From assembly GCA_029990175.1 (NCBI GenBank), contig JARKIP010000023.1:20045501-20109500 (forward strand): 64,000 nt of DNA, in the 5' to 3' direction. Under the pieces are notes generated by a model. It had not been told where the DNA came from. It saw only the letters and a program-made list of their open reading frames with translations, and did no database searches. This document shows positions 34,670 through 45,000 of the stretch, in pieces. How positions within the stretch are numbered: the stretch's first letter is position 1; each line of letters opens with the position of its first letter. This stretch comes from Petunia secreta. Lineage: Eukaryota > Streptophyta > Magnoliopsida > Solanales > Solanaceae. Made by a program: the position numbers and the translations under genes.

Positions 34670-36349
34670 GGGGGATTTACAAAAATACACGTACATCCTA
34701 TTTTATTTACAAGACTCTACCCATTATATTTATACCCATAACTTATTTACACTCTATACCCATTAGCTAATTACCTTCTTATTTTGAGGCATAAAATAAG
34801 GAATTCAAGTTCCTTTATTTTCTTTCTCCGTAATTTTATTATACTCATTTTAAAAAAAAATTCTTTCTCCAAAAAGGCATACTTTGTTCACAAACACAAA
34901 AACTGAAATATTTTATTTGCTCGATAGTATCTCATACTTTTATCTAAATATAAAAGAGTATACAAAAAGAGTATATAATATACAAAAAATGTATACTTCT
35001 TTAAAAATTATAAAAATTAAAATATTTAAGTGCTCTGAAACATCACGCACTTCGATCCGAACATAATAAGGTATACTAAAAGAGTATACAGTATACCAAA
35101 AAGGTATACTTTGTTCAAAACAATAAAAACTGAAATATTTATTCGCTCTGTAGCATCGCACACTTGGATCTAAACACAAAAGGGTATACCAAAAGAGTAT
35201 ACAGTATATCAAAAGTGTATACTTTGTTCAAAACAACAAAAACTGAAATATTTATTCGCTCGTAGCATCGCACACTTGGAGCCAAACACAAAAAGGTATA
35301 CCAGAAGATGAATACAGTATACCAAAAAGGTATACTATGTTCAAAACAACAAAAACTGAAATATTTATTCGCTCGGTAGCATCGCACACTTGGATCCAAA
35401 CACAAAAAGGTATACCGGAAGAGTATACACTATACCAAAAAGGTATATCACACTTTGATATAAATACAAAAAGGTATACCAAAGGAGTATACAATATACA
35501 AAAGTATACCAAAGGAGTATACAATATACGAAAAAGGTATACTTAATCTAAAACAAAAAAATAAAATATCATATTTCGATGCAAACGCAAAAAAGGTATA
35601 CAAAAAGAGTATACGATTTATCAAAAAGGTATATCGTGTTTAAAATAAAATAAAATTTAAAATATCCATTTGTGTGATATACCGAAAAGGTATATGGTGG
35701 TATTGAGACTTAGTGTAACAGTATACCAATAAGGTATACTGTGTACTACAAAAGTATACATTAAAAAATGTGAAAAGAAAAATCTTTAAATAGGTAACTC
35801 ATTTGGAAGCTAAGTAGAATGTAATAAGCTCTTTAAGTGTGATTAAATATTATTTAATATGTACAAATAGCTTATAGTTGCATCTTTAAGAGACATTGAT
35901 TATTAATAGCATATCCTTTTATATGTTTGGGTCTCATTGTGTTATAGAATTTAGTAAATGTCTCCCATTTAAATATTAATTTTTTAAAAAAATAGAATTA
36001 CTTAGCCACGGTTGAACACTGATTAATATAGAAGTAGTAAAATATAAAAATTAAATTAGCCACGGCTTTTACGTGGAAAATGTTAGTTGGATCTTTAAAT
36101 CTACAGCTTGTTAGCCACGGTTGAAATAGCCATGGACGTACTGTTAGCTACGGCCAAGCCGTGGCTAAAATGATGTCGTTAGCCTCGGTTAATTAGCTAC
36201 GGTTTGGCCGTGGCTAAAAGCCGAACTTTTCTAGTGTGGGTAGTCCGTGTAAATATTTATGCTAAAATGGGTATGGAGTGAAATGAAGTTTAAAATGGGT
36301 AAAAATATGTAATATTTGATAAAATATGGGCAAGTAGTGTAAAAAGCCC
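34670..36349. mobile_element. MULE-like non-autonomous element (1680 bp) with internal tandem repeats
   Basis: The 9-bp duplication TATACGAAA is perfect at 34661-34669 and 36350-36358. The ends are GGGGGATTTACAAAAATACA (left) and GGGCTTTTTACACTACTTGC (right, reverse complement), a short diverged TIR, followed at both sides by TACCCAT-rich sequence. The interior holds tandem repeats rich in GTATACC..GGTATAC and, at 36000-36235, repeats of TAGCCACGG in both orientations ending CTTTTCTAGTGTGG. That last piece resembles the terminus of a CACTA (En/Spm) element, so another element may be nested inside. Confidence 0.7.
34870..35560. repeat. Tandem repeat, 113-bp unit, about 4-6 copies
   Basis: AAACTGAAATATTTATTCGC begins at about 35126, 35239 and 35352, a 113-bp period; a diverged first copy lies near 34898 and shortened copies follow to about 35560. 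Each unit has paired AAAAGGTATAC / GTATACC motifs and CATCGCACACTTGGA. Frames that stay open across it are artefacts of the repeat. Confidence 0.85.
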
Positions 36350-36540
36350 TATACGAAACCTTAACTAGGAGACTATAACCCTAAGGCGGTAGGATGTATG
36401 TATTGCGTCCTGCATCCGTACCGTTTGAACGGTCGTGACTCTTAAATCAAACGTGTATCCAGTGTGCCCAGTGACTTGTAGGATAAGTCTAGTCTCGTCA
36501 GCTGGACTCGTATCCCCGTAACGATAGGTGACACATTTTT

Positions 36541-37200
36541 GCCCACACACTTCTTGTTCCCATTTTATGTCAGAAATTCAAAGCTCTTCAAAGAATTGGA
36601 TTCCAAGGTGAAAGAAGGAGACATATGGGGGTTTGAGAGACTTCCACAAGATCTTTATCCACAAAATCTAAGGGGCACATCATATGGAGTATACTCGTTG
36701 GTGTATATTGAGCATAACGGGGCTCCTGTTACAAAACGAACTCTACCTCGAGGAAGCCGACGACGAGAATACCGCTGTTACGCCAGAATAAAAGGTTCCA
36801 CACGAGCTCCCGTTCTGCGGCGTGGTGGCAGGTACTATTGCATGTAATGTAGGCTTAGCCGTTTTAGAACCATCAATGATTGGTGAACCGGCAGATGGGC
36901 TTGGCTTGACCCTGTGTTCTCCCGGGTCGGAGGCGAGAACTTGAAAGTGAATCATTCAGTGGTGGGGTGTCTTCACCGCGGGTTCTCCTGAAAAGTTTGC
37001 GCTAATTGATCCCTAGGACCCGGCCCGGCTCGCGTCGTTCCAACAACCGGCGGGGAGCACCTCAGTATACGATCGCGCGCAGTAACTGGGGTTTACGGGA
37101 AGCTGGGTACCGGGTGTATACTCGACGCACGGCGCCTCCTAGGAGACCCACCCCGGTTACAGCATTCCTTTCTATTGCGCCTAAAATCTCTATTTAGTCG
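36541..37200 (+). other. Organelle-like (NUMT/NUPT) segment
   Basis: This stretch is far more GC-rich than anything around it. It contains a recognisable piece of plastid petD (36831-36896) flanked by sequence that is not petD, for example TTCTCCCGGGTCGGAGGCG and GGCGCCTCCTAGGAGACCC. A chimera of plastid and other DNA is typical of plant mitochondrial genomes, so a mitochondrial insert carrying a plastid fragment is my best reading. The open frame 36539-36847 (102 codons, Arg/Lys-rich end) is unrecognised. Confidence 0.5.
36831..36896 (+). pseudogene. petD: Fragment of plastid petD (cytochrome b6f subunit IV)
   Basis: One frame reads GTIACNVGLAVLEPSMIGEP followed by AD, the highly conserved central part of subunit IV of the thylakoid cytochrome b6f complex. 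The match ends abruptly at both sides: the expected PFATP does not follow. At about 22 codons it is only a transferred scrap. Confidence 0.85.
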
Positions 37201-37933
37201 ACCTCCTTACTTTTTTACCGCTAGAACCTTCCATGGTAGATGAATGGAGGAAATGTTTTGCCGTTTGCATCTTTGACGGCAAAATGAAACCTTAATTTGG
37301 GTCTGTAATATTTGAATTTTTTAAGTTTTATTTTGGTATGTAATTAGGTATGGATAACTTTTATTTTGTTAGCAAAGAAGTGCATGACTAATTACTTTTG
37401 ATGTGCTTATATGGATAACTAATGTTTTATTTCCTATATATTTTTGTTATGTTTAATTAGTCAGAATTAAAACAAACATTCAAATATATTGGTCAATTAT
37501 AATTTATTCAAACAAAAAATGATGGAGTTATAGTTTAATTTTAAAAGATTTATGCAAAGACGTTCCAGAACAACTAGTAGTCGTTCCGGAAATAACAAGG
37601 GATGTTTCAAACTTTTAAAATTTATATTTAAGTAGATTTACACATAAACGTTCTAGAACGACAATTAGTTATTCTTGTCATAACTGCTGATGTTCCAAAC
37701 ATCTACAACTCCTACACTTATGTTCTCCAGAACAAGACAAAGATATTCGTGATTGATCAGAGATTGAATCGAGACATAAAAAATATGATAATTATTTATA
37801 AGTTAATCAAACATACATCATAGACTTGTCAATACTTCAGCATTCAAAATAAAAATGAAATAACATAATAAACATTTAAAATTACAACTAAAATAAACAT
37901 AAATAATCTAACTTAGGGTGCATGTGGTGGAGC

Positions 37934-38206
37934 TTATGGTGGTGCTTCTGATGGTGATCCTAGTGGTGTGGGGTATATAGTGAAATCAATTCTCCTATCA
38001 GCAAGCATCCCTCTAAGCATTCTCTTTACCCTTCTCATGCCCTTCTTGTAAAAATGGAAGAAATCCTCGAACTTGTATTTCCATCCCCACACTTCAGCCC
38101 TTAGTTGCTCCAAGACATCGATCGAATGTTCAGAATCTGAATATGTTGATGAAGGTGTTCTAGACCTTAAACTCGATGCTCCTCTTGTTCTTGGTCGACG
38201 AGCCAT
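37934..38206 (-). CDS. Unrecognised small basic protein, copy 1 (90 aa)
   Basis: It begins MARRPRTRGASSLRSRTPSS. A Ser/Arg-rich N-terminus is followed by an acidic patch (YSDSEHSID), then a predicted helix, VLEQLRAEVWGWKYKFEDFF, and a basic stretch, KKGMRRVKRMLRGMLADRR. I know no family for it. The N-terminus could be a nuclear signal; the central part could form a coiled coil. The reading frame is preserved, as in copy 2, which argues for past selection. It may be an accessory gene of the surrounding MULE. Confidence 0.5.
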   Translation of the reverse strand: MARRPRTRGASSLRSRTPSSTYSDSEHSIDVLEQLRAEVWGWKYKFEDFFHFYKKGMRRVKRMLRGMLADRRIDFTIYPTPLGSPSEAPP

Positions 38207-38925
38207 TTTGAAAAGGTGTGATTGTTGTTATTTGTTAAAATTAGGTTTGGAATGGTTTGATTGTATGTTGGATATTTACAAGAGTAAAATGGGAATCGAC
38301 GAGTCTGTTTGGAAGTGACTTTTGATGTGACTTGTAACTGTTGTGTACTATTCAAACGACGATGCAACTATTCATTGTAACCGTTGTGCATTCTAAAATT
38401 TTGAGATAGTCGTTCGGAACATTCTTGTTTCATTAGAAATGACAGTTTCAAAGGTTCCGAACATATTGTGCTTATATAATTATGTAGGGATAACTTTTAT
38501 TTTGTTAGCCAAGAAGTGCATGGCTAATTACTTAATAGCAGTTTATATGGAATACCTATATGTTTTATTAGCAGTGTGTTTTTGTTATGTCGATTGTTCA
38601 GAATTCAAACAAACATTCAAATAATATATATTTGTCAATTGTTCAGCATTCAAACTGAAAAATGATAAGAGTAAGAAATTAATTTAAAAGAGTACCTAAA
38701 AGATGTTCCAAAACGACTAAAAGTCGTTCCAAGCATAGTGTATGTAAAGGATTAATACAAACGATGTTCCAGAGCGACTACTATACATAACAACAGATGT
38801 TCTCAACTGATATAATTTATACATTGATGTTCAAGAACCAGGCAAAAATATTCTTGATTGATTAGAGATTCATCGTTTTACAAAAGGTATGCTAATTATA
38901 TTAGCATTCAAACAAAGAAATTACA

Positions 38926-39282
38926 TTATAAACATTCATATAAACAATCAAAATAAACCCAAAATAAACATAAACATTCAACTTGATATGAAGATGGTGA
39001 TGAGTAGTAGTCAAGGTAATGCAGGCCCTTATCAACAAGTATCCCTTTGAGCATTCTCTTTACCCTTCTCATTTCCTTCTTCATCCTTCTGACGTCCTTT
39101 TTGCAGTCATGGAGGAATTCCTCAAACTTGAACTTCCAACCCCATACTTCAGCCCTAAGTTGTTTCAGAATATCATTCGCCCGTTCAGCATGTGGTGAAT
39201 CTGGTGTTACAACAGTGTTTTGCCTTGAAGTGGATGCTCCTCTTGTTCTTACTCCTCTTGAAGTGGATGGTCGACGAGCCAT
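38926..39282 (-). CDS. Unrecognised small basic protein, copy 2 (118 aa)
   Basis: It begins MARRPSTSRGVRTRGASTSR and shares with copy 1 the block ILKQLRAEVWGWKFKFEEFL followed by KKEMRRVKRMLKGILVDKG. It has an extra basic repeat (CKKDVRRMKKEMRRVKRML) and a longer C-terminus after the point where copy 1 ends, perhaps from loss of a stop. About 60% of aligned residues appear identical by eye. A TATAAATACTC box lies about 60 bp upstream of the start (about 39340 on the minus strand), fitting a real promoter. Confidence 0.5.
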   Translation of the reverse strand: MARRPSTSRGVRTRGASTSRQNTVVTPDSPHAERANDILKQLRAEVWGWKFKFEEFLHDCKKDVRRMKKEMRRVKRMLKGILVDKGLHYLDYYSSPSSYQVECLCLFWVYFDCLYECL

Positions 39283-39697
39283 TTTGTAATATTTTGATTG
39301 TTGTTGTTAGTTGTTGAATATGAATTACAATAGTTTGATTGAGTATTTATAGGAGTAAAATGGTAACCGAAACGTTAGTTTGGAAGTGACTGTTGTAGCC
39401 GTTCTGTGTATTTTTCAAATTTTGAGGCGACTGTTCATTGTAGCTGCTCTATATTTTTCAAATTAAATTTATGTTCGAAACTTCATCACCTCGGTTGAAA
39501 CTAATGTAGACTGATGTTCCGAACATATGTTGCTGAATTGGCACAACCTCGTGAACAACATTTATAGTAGGCGCGTGAACAATAGTTATATAGCAACGGT
39601 AATAAAAAATACCATCCAATACCAACACCATTATATATGGGCGTTCATTCTTATTCAACCTAGATAACAAAAATAAATTCAACATTCGTTATATTAA

Positions 39698-40106
39698 ATA
39701 TCTAGTAGACCCGTCAATAGTGATAGTGTAGTACCATTTTGTCGATGTGGAGATTATGCAAATTTAACAACATCGTAGACTCAAGCAAACCCAGGAAGGA
39801 GGTTTTATGAGTGCAAATCTGGATAGGTTAGTTGATGGGTTCGTAAAACTTTTAGTAGTGTAAAAGTTCTTCAACTTTTGTATTTTTTTTTTATTTTTTG
39901 TAGGGAAAGGCTACAACTACTTCAGATGGCATGATGAAACGATGTCAAATCAAGCGACGAGAGTAATATGGGGTCTACTAAAGAAATTGAAAGATGTTGA
40001 ACAAGAGAGGAAAGATGTACGATTATAGCGCAAAAAGTTGGGTGTTGTGCTCGTGCTAATTGTTCTCATATTCTGTACTTGGATCAAGTGTTGGTTCATA
40101 GTTTAG
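39698..40106 (+). pseudogene. GRF-type zinc-finger protein with C-terminal membrane anchor, decayed
   Basis: Exon 1 (39698-39826) reads SSRPVNSDSVVPFCRCGDYA then NPGRRFYECKSG, the CxC...GRRFY.C pattern of GRF zinc fingers. An intron with an AG acceptor at 39903 leads to exon 2 (39904-40106): KGYNYFRWHDE, a charged coiled-coil stretch (LLKKLKDVEQERKDV) and a hydrophobic end, VLVLIVLIFCTW, giving a likely tail anchor. ATA stands where ATG is expected, and three in-frame stops (one replacing a usual Trp) show it is dead. Small GRF proteins of this layout are common in plant genomes, often near transposons. Confidence 0.75.
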
Positions 40107-40389
40107 GTTTTATTTATTTGCACTTGTTATGTTTTGTTTAGTAATGATTAATGAAATTTCATCTGAACTTGTTATGTTGTCAAGTAAATTATGATTGTAA
40201 CTTATATCGTTCGCACGAACCAATAAAATTTTCAAACTAATACATATATGTTCTGAACAATTGTAAAACTATACGATGAAGATAGTAACAATCATAAATG
40301 CGACATAAATCACTACGATGTTTGAAACAACTCTATAAAAGATGGAACACCGAACATATGTTCCGAACATTAGATAAATACTCTAACTA

Positions 40390-42118
40390 GTATAATTGGT
40401 CATGTCTAGTGATTATCACCATAATTTATTACTCTAACTTGTATATTTGTTCATGTCTAGTGATTATCATCATCATTAATCATTCTTACTTGTATATACT
40501 TGTATATTTGGTCATGTCTAGTGATTATCATCTTCATTTATCACTCTAACTTGTATAATTGGTCATGTGTAGTGATAATCATCATAATTATCCCTCTTAC
40601 TTGTATTTTCGGTCATGTCTAGTGATTATCATCATCATTTATAACTCTAACTTTTATATTTAGTCATGTCTAGTGATTATCATCTTCATTTATCACTTTA
40701 ACTTGTATATTTGGTCATGTCTAATGATAATCATCATCATTTGTCACTCTTACTTGTACTTTTGGTCATGTCTAGTGATTATATCTTCATTTATCACTCT
40801 AACTTGTATATTTGGTCATGCATGGTCATTATCATCATCATTTATCACTCTTACTTATATATTTGGTCGTGTATAGTGATTATCATATTCATTTATCACT
40901 CTAACTTGTATATTTGGTCATGTCTAGTGATTATCACCATCATTTATCAGTCTAACTAGTATAATTGGTCATGTGTAATGATATTGGTCATGTCTAGTGA
41001 TTATCACCATCATTTATCAGTCTAACTAGTATGATTGGTCATGTGTAGTGATAATCATCATCATTTGTCACTCTTACTTGTATTTTTGGTCATGTCTAGT
41101 GATTATCATCATCGTTTATCACTCTAACTTGTATATTTAGTCATGTCTAGTGATTCTCATCATCACTTATCACTCTTACTTGTATATTTTTTCAAGTCTA
41201 ATGATTATCAGTATTATTTATCACTCTTACTTGTATATTTGGTCATGTCTAGTGATTATCATCTTCATTTATCTCTCTGACTTATATATTTGGTCATGTC
41301 TAGTGATAATCATCATTATATGTCACTCTTACTTTTCATTTATCACACTAACTTATATATTTGGTCATGTCTAGTGATTATCACCATCATTTATCACTCT
41401 AACTAGTATAATTGGTGATGTGTAGTGATAATCATCATCATCATTATCTGTCACTCTTACTTGTATTTTTGTTCATGTATAGTGATTATCATCATCATTT
41501 ATCACTCTAACTTGTATATTTGGTCATGTCTAGCGATTATCATCATCATTTATCACTCTAACTTGTATATTTGGTCATCTCTAATGATAATCAACATCAT
41601 TTATCACTCTTACTCGTATACTCTGTCATGTCTAGTGATTATCATCTTTATTTATCACTCTAACTTGTATATTTCGTCATCTCTAGTGATAATCAACATC
41701 ATTTGTCACTCTTACTTGTATTTTTGGTCATGTCTAATGATTATCATCATCATCATCATTTATCACTCTAACTTGTATATTTTTCATGTTTACTGATTAT
41801 CATCATCATTTATCACTCTTACTTTATATTTGGCCATGTCTAGTGATTATCATCTTTATTTAACACTCTACCTTGTATATTTGGTCATGTCTAGAGATTA
41901 TCACCATCATTTATCGCTCTAACTAGTATAATTGATCAAGTGTAGTGATAATCATCATCATTTGTCACTCTTATATTTTGGGTCATGTCTAGTGATTATC
42001 ATTATTATTTATCACTCTAACTTGTATTTTTAGTCATGTCTAGTGATGATCATCATCATTTGTCACTTTAACTTGTATATTTGGTCTTGTTTAGTGATAA
42101 TTATCATCATTTGTCACT
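40390..42118. repeat. Minisatellite array, 51-bp unit, about 34 copies
   Basis: The unit is close to TTTATCACTCTAACTTGTAT + ATTTGGTCATGTCTAGTGAT + TATCATCATCA. Two variant types alternate: one with TTATCACTCTAACTTGTATA, the other with TTGTCACTCTTACTTGTATT and TAGTGATAATCATC. The unit length is a multiple of three, so long artefactual frames of a 17-residue repeat (for example 40711-40959 and 41425-41796) run through it. Confidence 0.95.
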
Positions 42119-42545
42119 CGAACAGATTCATAGCGTTCCGAATGTTTAGCTAACATGTTGGAACACACATTCGATGTTCAAAACAAATTTAGTAGGGTTA
42201 GGGTTGAGGTTTAGGGTTTGGGGTTTGCGGTCAAGATGTTCCGAACGATATTAAAAAATTTCTTAACTATTCAGAAAATTAAAGAGGATTAAATATTAAC
42301 AGTTGTTCAGAGCATCTGATTGTAATATCTTAAACGACTTCAATGTGTTGCGAACTATAAGATCAAATATGTGCACAACATAAATTAAAACTGCAGTAAA
42401 GCAAAATAACATTTATGGACAACAACATAAATTATACAAGTAGGACGAAAAATCAATTATACAATTCAAATAACAAGAAATAAAAGAAATTGTTCAAACT
42501 CTACAAGTAGGACGAAGCTTCCAATTCACAAATTCAATTTGTAGG

Positions 42546-44156
42546 CTGACTTGTAGCTCCAGTTCCACTACAACCAATGGGGCATGTAGTTATTTTGTGA
42601 CCATATCTCTTGCAGTTTCCACATCTATTTTTTCTCTTTGGAAGACCTTCTCCAATAGATCGAATCCGGTTAACCTTTCTCCTTCCTGGCTTGTTTGGCT
42701 ACGGGGGCAGAGGCACAGGAGAAATTACCTCATCAAGAGGGACTACCCATTATTCTTCAGGTGGTACTGCATTGATAGGCTCTGCATAGGCAAAGATGTA
42801 TGCTTGTGTTGTGTAATATCTAGAAATATAGTCATAGACTCTACTTCCATATTCATCATCACCATGAAATTTCCTAATCGCTGCCATAACATGTTTACAA
42901 GTTAACTTATCAAGATCAAACTCCCTACACGTACATGTCCTCTTATGTAGATCAACTTCTGCCTCAAACCTTGGACTAATGATTTCGAAACCATAAGTAC
43001 CCTTCCTGGAGACAACTAGTTTATCTCCCAATTCAGTATTCTTCCTTATTTTAGTTTCAATGTCTGGGACACATATGTTTGGGTGGTTGAGTAACTCCAT
43101 AGCTCTCATGTGAAAATTTTTCTGCAAAGTTCCTACCTATATCTTTAAAGAGGACAGCAATGGAGTATTCTCTTTGATCTTTCAGCATGTCAGCTATGTT
43201 TGATGTCATAACTGCAAACCTATATAAAAATCAACTATTAAAATAATCCAACAAATGTTCCAAACATTAAAACAAACATTTAGAACGACGGGAAGGACGT
43301 TTGGAACATCATCAAGGAAAAAAGTAAACATAATAATAGATGTTCAAGACATCGCTATGATGTTCGAAACGCCAAGAAGGACGTTTGGAACAGAATAGCA
43401 GAAAAACATGACAGTAATAGGAGATATTGTTATTGATAGTTTACCTATTTCCTGGGAAATGTAATATGGTCTATCTATGATAGCCAACAATATTTTCAAG
43501 ATAATCAACTACCCTCCAATCAATATATCTGATATCATCCATAGCATCATTGAACTCCTATACCCGGTATGCCTTTGATGTCGTGTAATATTTATGAAGA
43601 TCTGATCCAAACTGAAACTTTGTGCGGATGTTTTCACCAAGGTGCCTCATGAAAACTCCATAGTGAGCAGAAGGATACACTTGGGAGACCATCTTCGTGA
43701 TGCTCGGATGTCTATCCGAAACAATGGACAGCTCTTCACCATCTGGGACTATGGTGAGTACTTGTTCAAAAAAGTAATCATATGAGGCGTCACACTCTTT
43801 GTCTACAATATAAGAAGCAACAGGGTAGATGTGACTCATTGAGTCCTGAGCAACAGCAGACAACAACACCCCTTACTCGCCAGACAAATGTATACCGTCA
43901 ACGGCTAGGACTTTTATCACGTAAGTGAATCCCCTGATCCACGCTTAGAGAGAAAAAAATACAAAAACTTCACAGTGCTAGAAAGCCTCAAATATGTCTT
44001 GCTTCTTGTATTCTTACTCTTAACCATATAAGTTTATGCATCCAGAATTTCAATACCTTTCTCATGTGTTCCCCGTGTCAAAGCCTTTGCCAATTGACAG
44101 CCCCTAAGACACTTCCACTAGCTAAATTGACAATCCAAATCGGTGTTAAGGGACTC

Positions 44157-44224
<68 letters not shown>

Positions 44225-44360
44225 TTCATGAACTCACCAATTATCTGCGCACAAGAATGAGTCTTGACTCTTTCACCTTCGGAACCCAAGCATAACATTT
44301 AGAACGCTCCACCCATTCACCTTGATAATTAACTCCTAATATAACCTCACCTATAGATGG
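42546..44360 (-). pseudogene. MuDR-type MULE transposase, broken
   Basis: Reading on the minus strand from about 44345: a possible N-terminal region (NYQGEWVERSKCYAWVPKVK), the transposase core (VLAVDGIHLSGE, stop, GVLLSAVAQDS; SIVSDRHPSITKMVSQVYPS; HLGENIRTKF), then FNDAMDDIRYIDWRVVDYLE, a probable intron near 43215-43440, and a SWIM zinc finger (CTCREFDLDKLTCKHVMA, 42750-43127 frame). After two in-frame stops comes a CCHC knuckle, CGNCKRYGHKITTC, and the end at about 42546. At least four stops are present in otherwise well-conserved sequence, so death was fairly recent. Confidence 0.85.
44159..44222. repeat. AT dinucleotide microsatellite, about 31 units
   Basis: Uninterrupted (TA)n inside the 5' part of the MULE transposase region. 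Confidence 0.95.
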
Positions 44361-45000
44361 TCACCTGTAATAAATTGGAATGACAAATTATAAGTATCAA
44401 ATTGATAGTATTTATATAAGATGTTCCAAACTTCCATATTTTTCGTTTGGAACATCGTATGTAGAAGTTCTGAACATCTAAATACAATTTTTAATTCATA
44501 AATACAAGATGTTCTAAATTTCTATATCGACACTCCAAACATCCTGCTAGGGTGTTTCGAACATTTGATGAGAAAATTTCAATATTTATATACCACGTGT
44601 AAAACGCTAACAAGATGTTTGGAATTGCTATTACGACCATAGGAATGTCTAAAAAGATGTTTGGAATTGCTGGCAATCAACCTCAAATCAAGAAAAAAAA
44701 TGTAAAAGCATGTTTAAAGTTAGTATACTTATAGGAGATTACTGAATGAACAAGATTACAATTAGAGGAACACGATTTCTCCTTTATTGGATAAGAAATG
44801 AGCAGCTTTGGCAGATTTAACTAAATATTGTATAACCCAAATGCAGGTGGTCTGAGCTTGTATTTCGTAAAAGTGGAGATGATATTGAGTAAATAATGTG
44901 GAGGACAAGATTAATTTGATGTAGGAAGAAGCTCCGTAATGCAGCTATGGTGGAATTTTAAGCGGGAAATAGAATGATGAAAATGGAGGGAAAATGGGGG

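Larger units (their letters stand above)
34344..36548 (-). repeat. Probable Gypsy 5' LTR, split by a MULE-like insertion
   Basis: On the minus strand, upstream of gag, a segment at 34370-34669 has an LTR-like promoter (TATAAATACCCCTCC at about 34573-34587) and ends near TAAACAGTTTAGTGCCTACC, where a primer-binding region would lie. The presumed other half is 36350-36548, beyond the inserted element. The split is inferred from the precise 9-bp target duplication of the inserted element; there is no second LTR to compare with. Confidence 0.4.
37330..39475 (-). repeat. Tandem duplication of ~1.1 kb carrying a small gene and its promoter
   Basis: Copy 1 (about 37330-38450) and copy 2 (about 38460-39475) align along their length. 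Shared phrases are GGATAACTTTTATTTTGTTA with AAGAAGTGCATG at 37350 and 38488, the ORF itself, and an upstream region with GAGTAAAATGG and GTTTGGAAGTGACT at 38282 and 39353. Divergence is substantial, so the duplication is old. Confidence 0.8.
37200..45000 (-). mobile_element. Composite MULE (MuDR-like) with accessory ORFs; limits approximate
   Basis: I group here a decayed MuDR-type transposase (42546-44360), two paralogous small ORFs (37934-38206, 38926-39282), a GRF zinc-finger pseudogene (39698-40106) and a 51-bp repeat array (40390-42118). They are tied together by a short motif, GATGTTCCRAAC and its relatives, that recurs in nearly all the non-coding parts from 37561 to about 44640 and hardly elsewhere. 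No terminal inverted repeat or target duplication was found, so both limits are guesses. Confidence 0.5.

Noticed and set aside
34940..35546. Overlapping Tyr/Phe-rich frames on both strands
   Set aside because: They repeat with the 113-bp tandem unit and have no independent support.
36539..36847. 102-codon plus-strand frame in the organelle-like segment as a nuclear gene
   Set aside because: Its end runs out of frame through the petD fragment, no family is recognised, and the composition is foreign; more likely organelle DNA.
40673..41796. Long plus-strand frames of a repeated IIIIYHSNLYIWSC-like peptide
   Set aside because: They are the forced reading of the 51-bp minisatellite; there is no unique sequence, and frames break at random indels.
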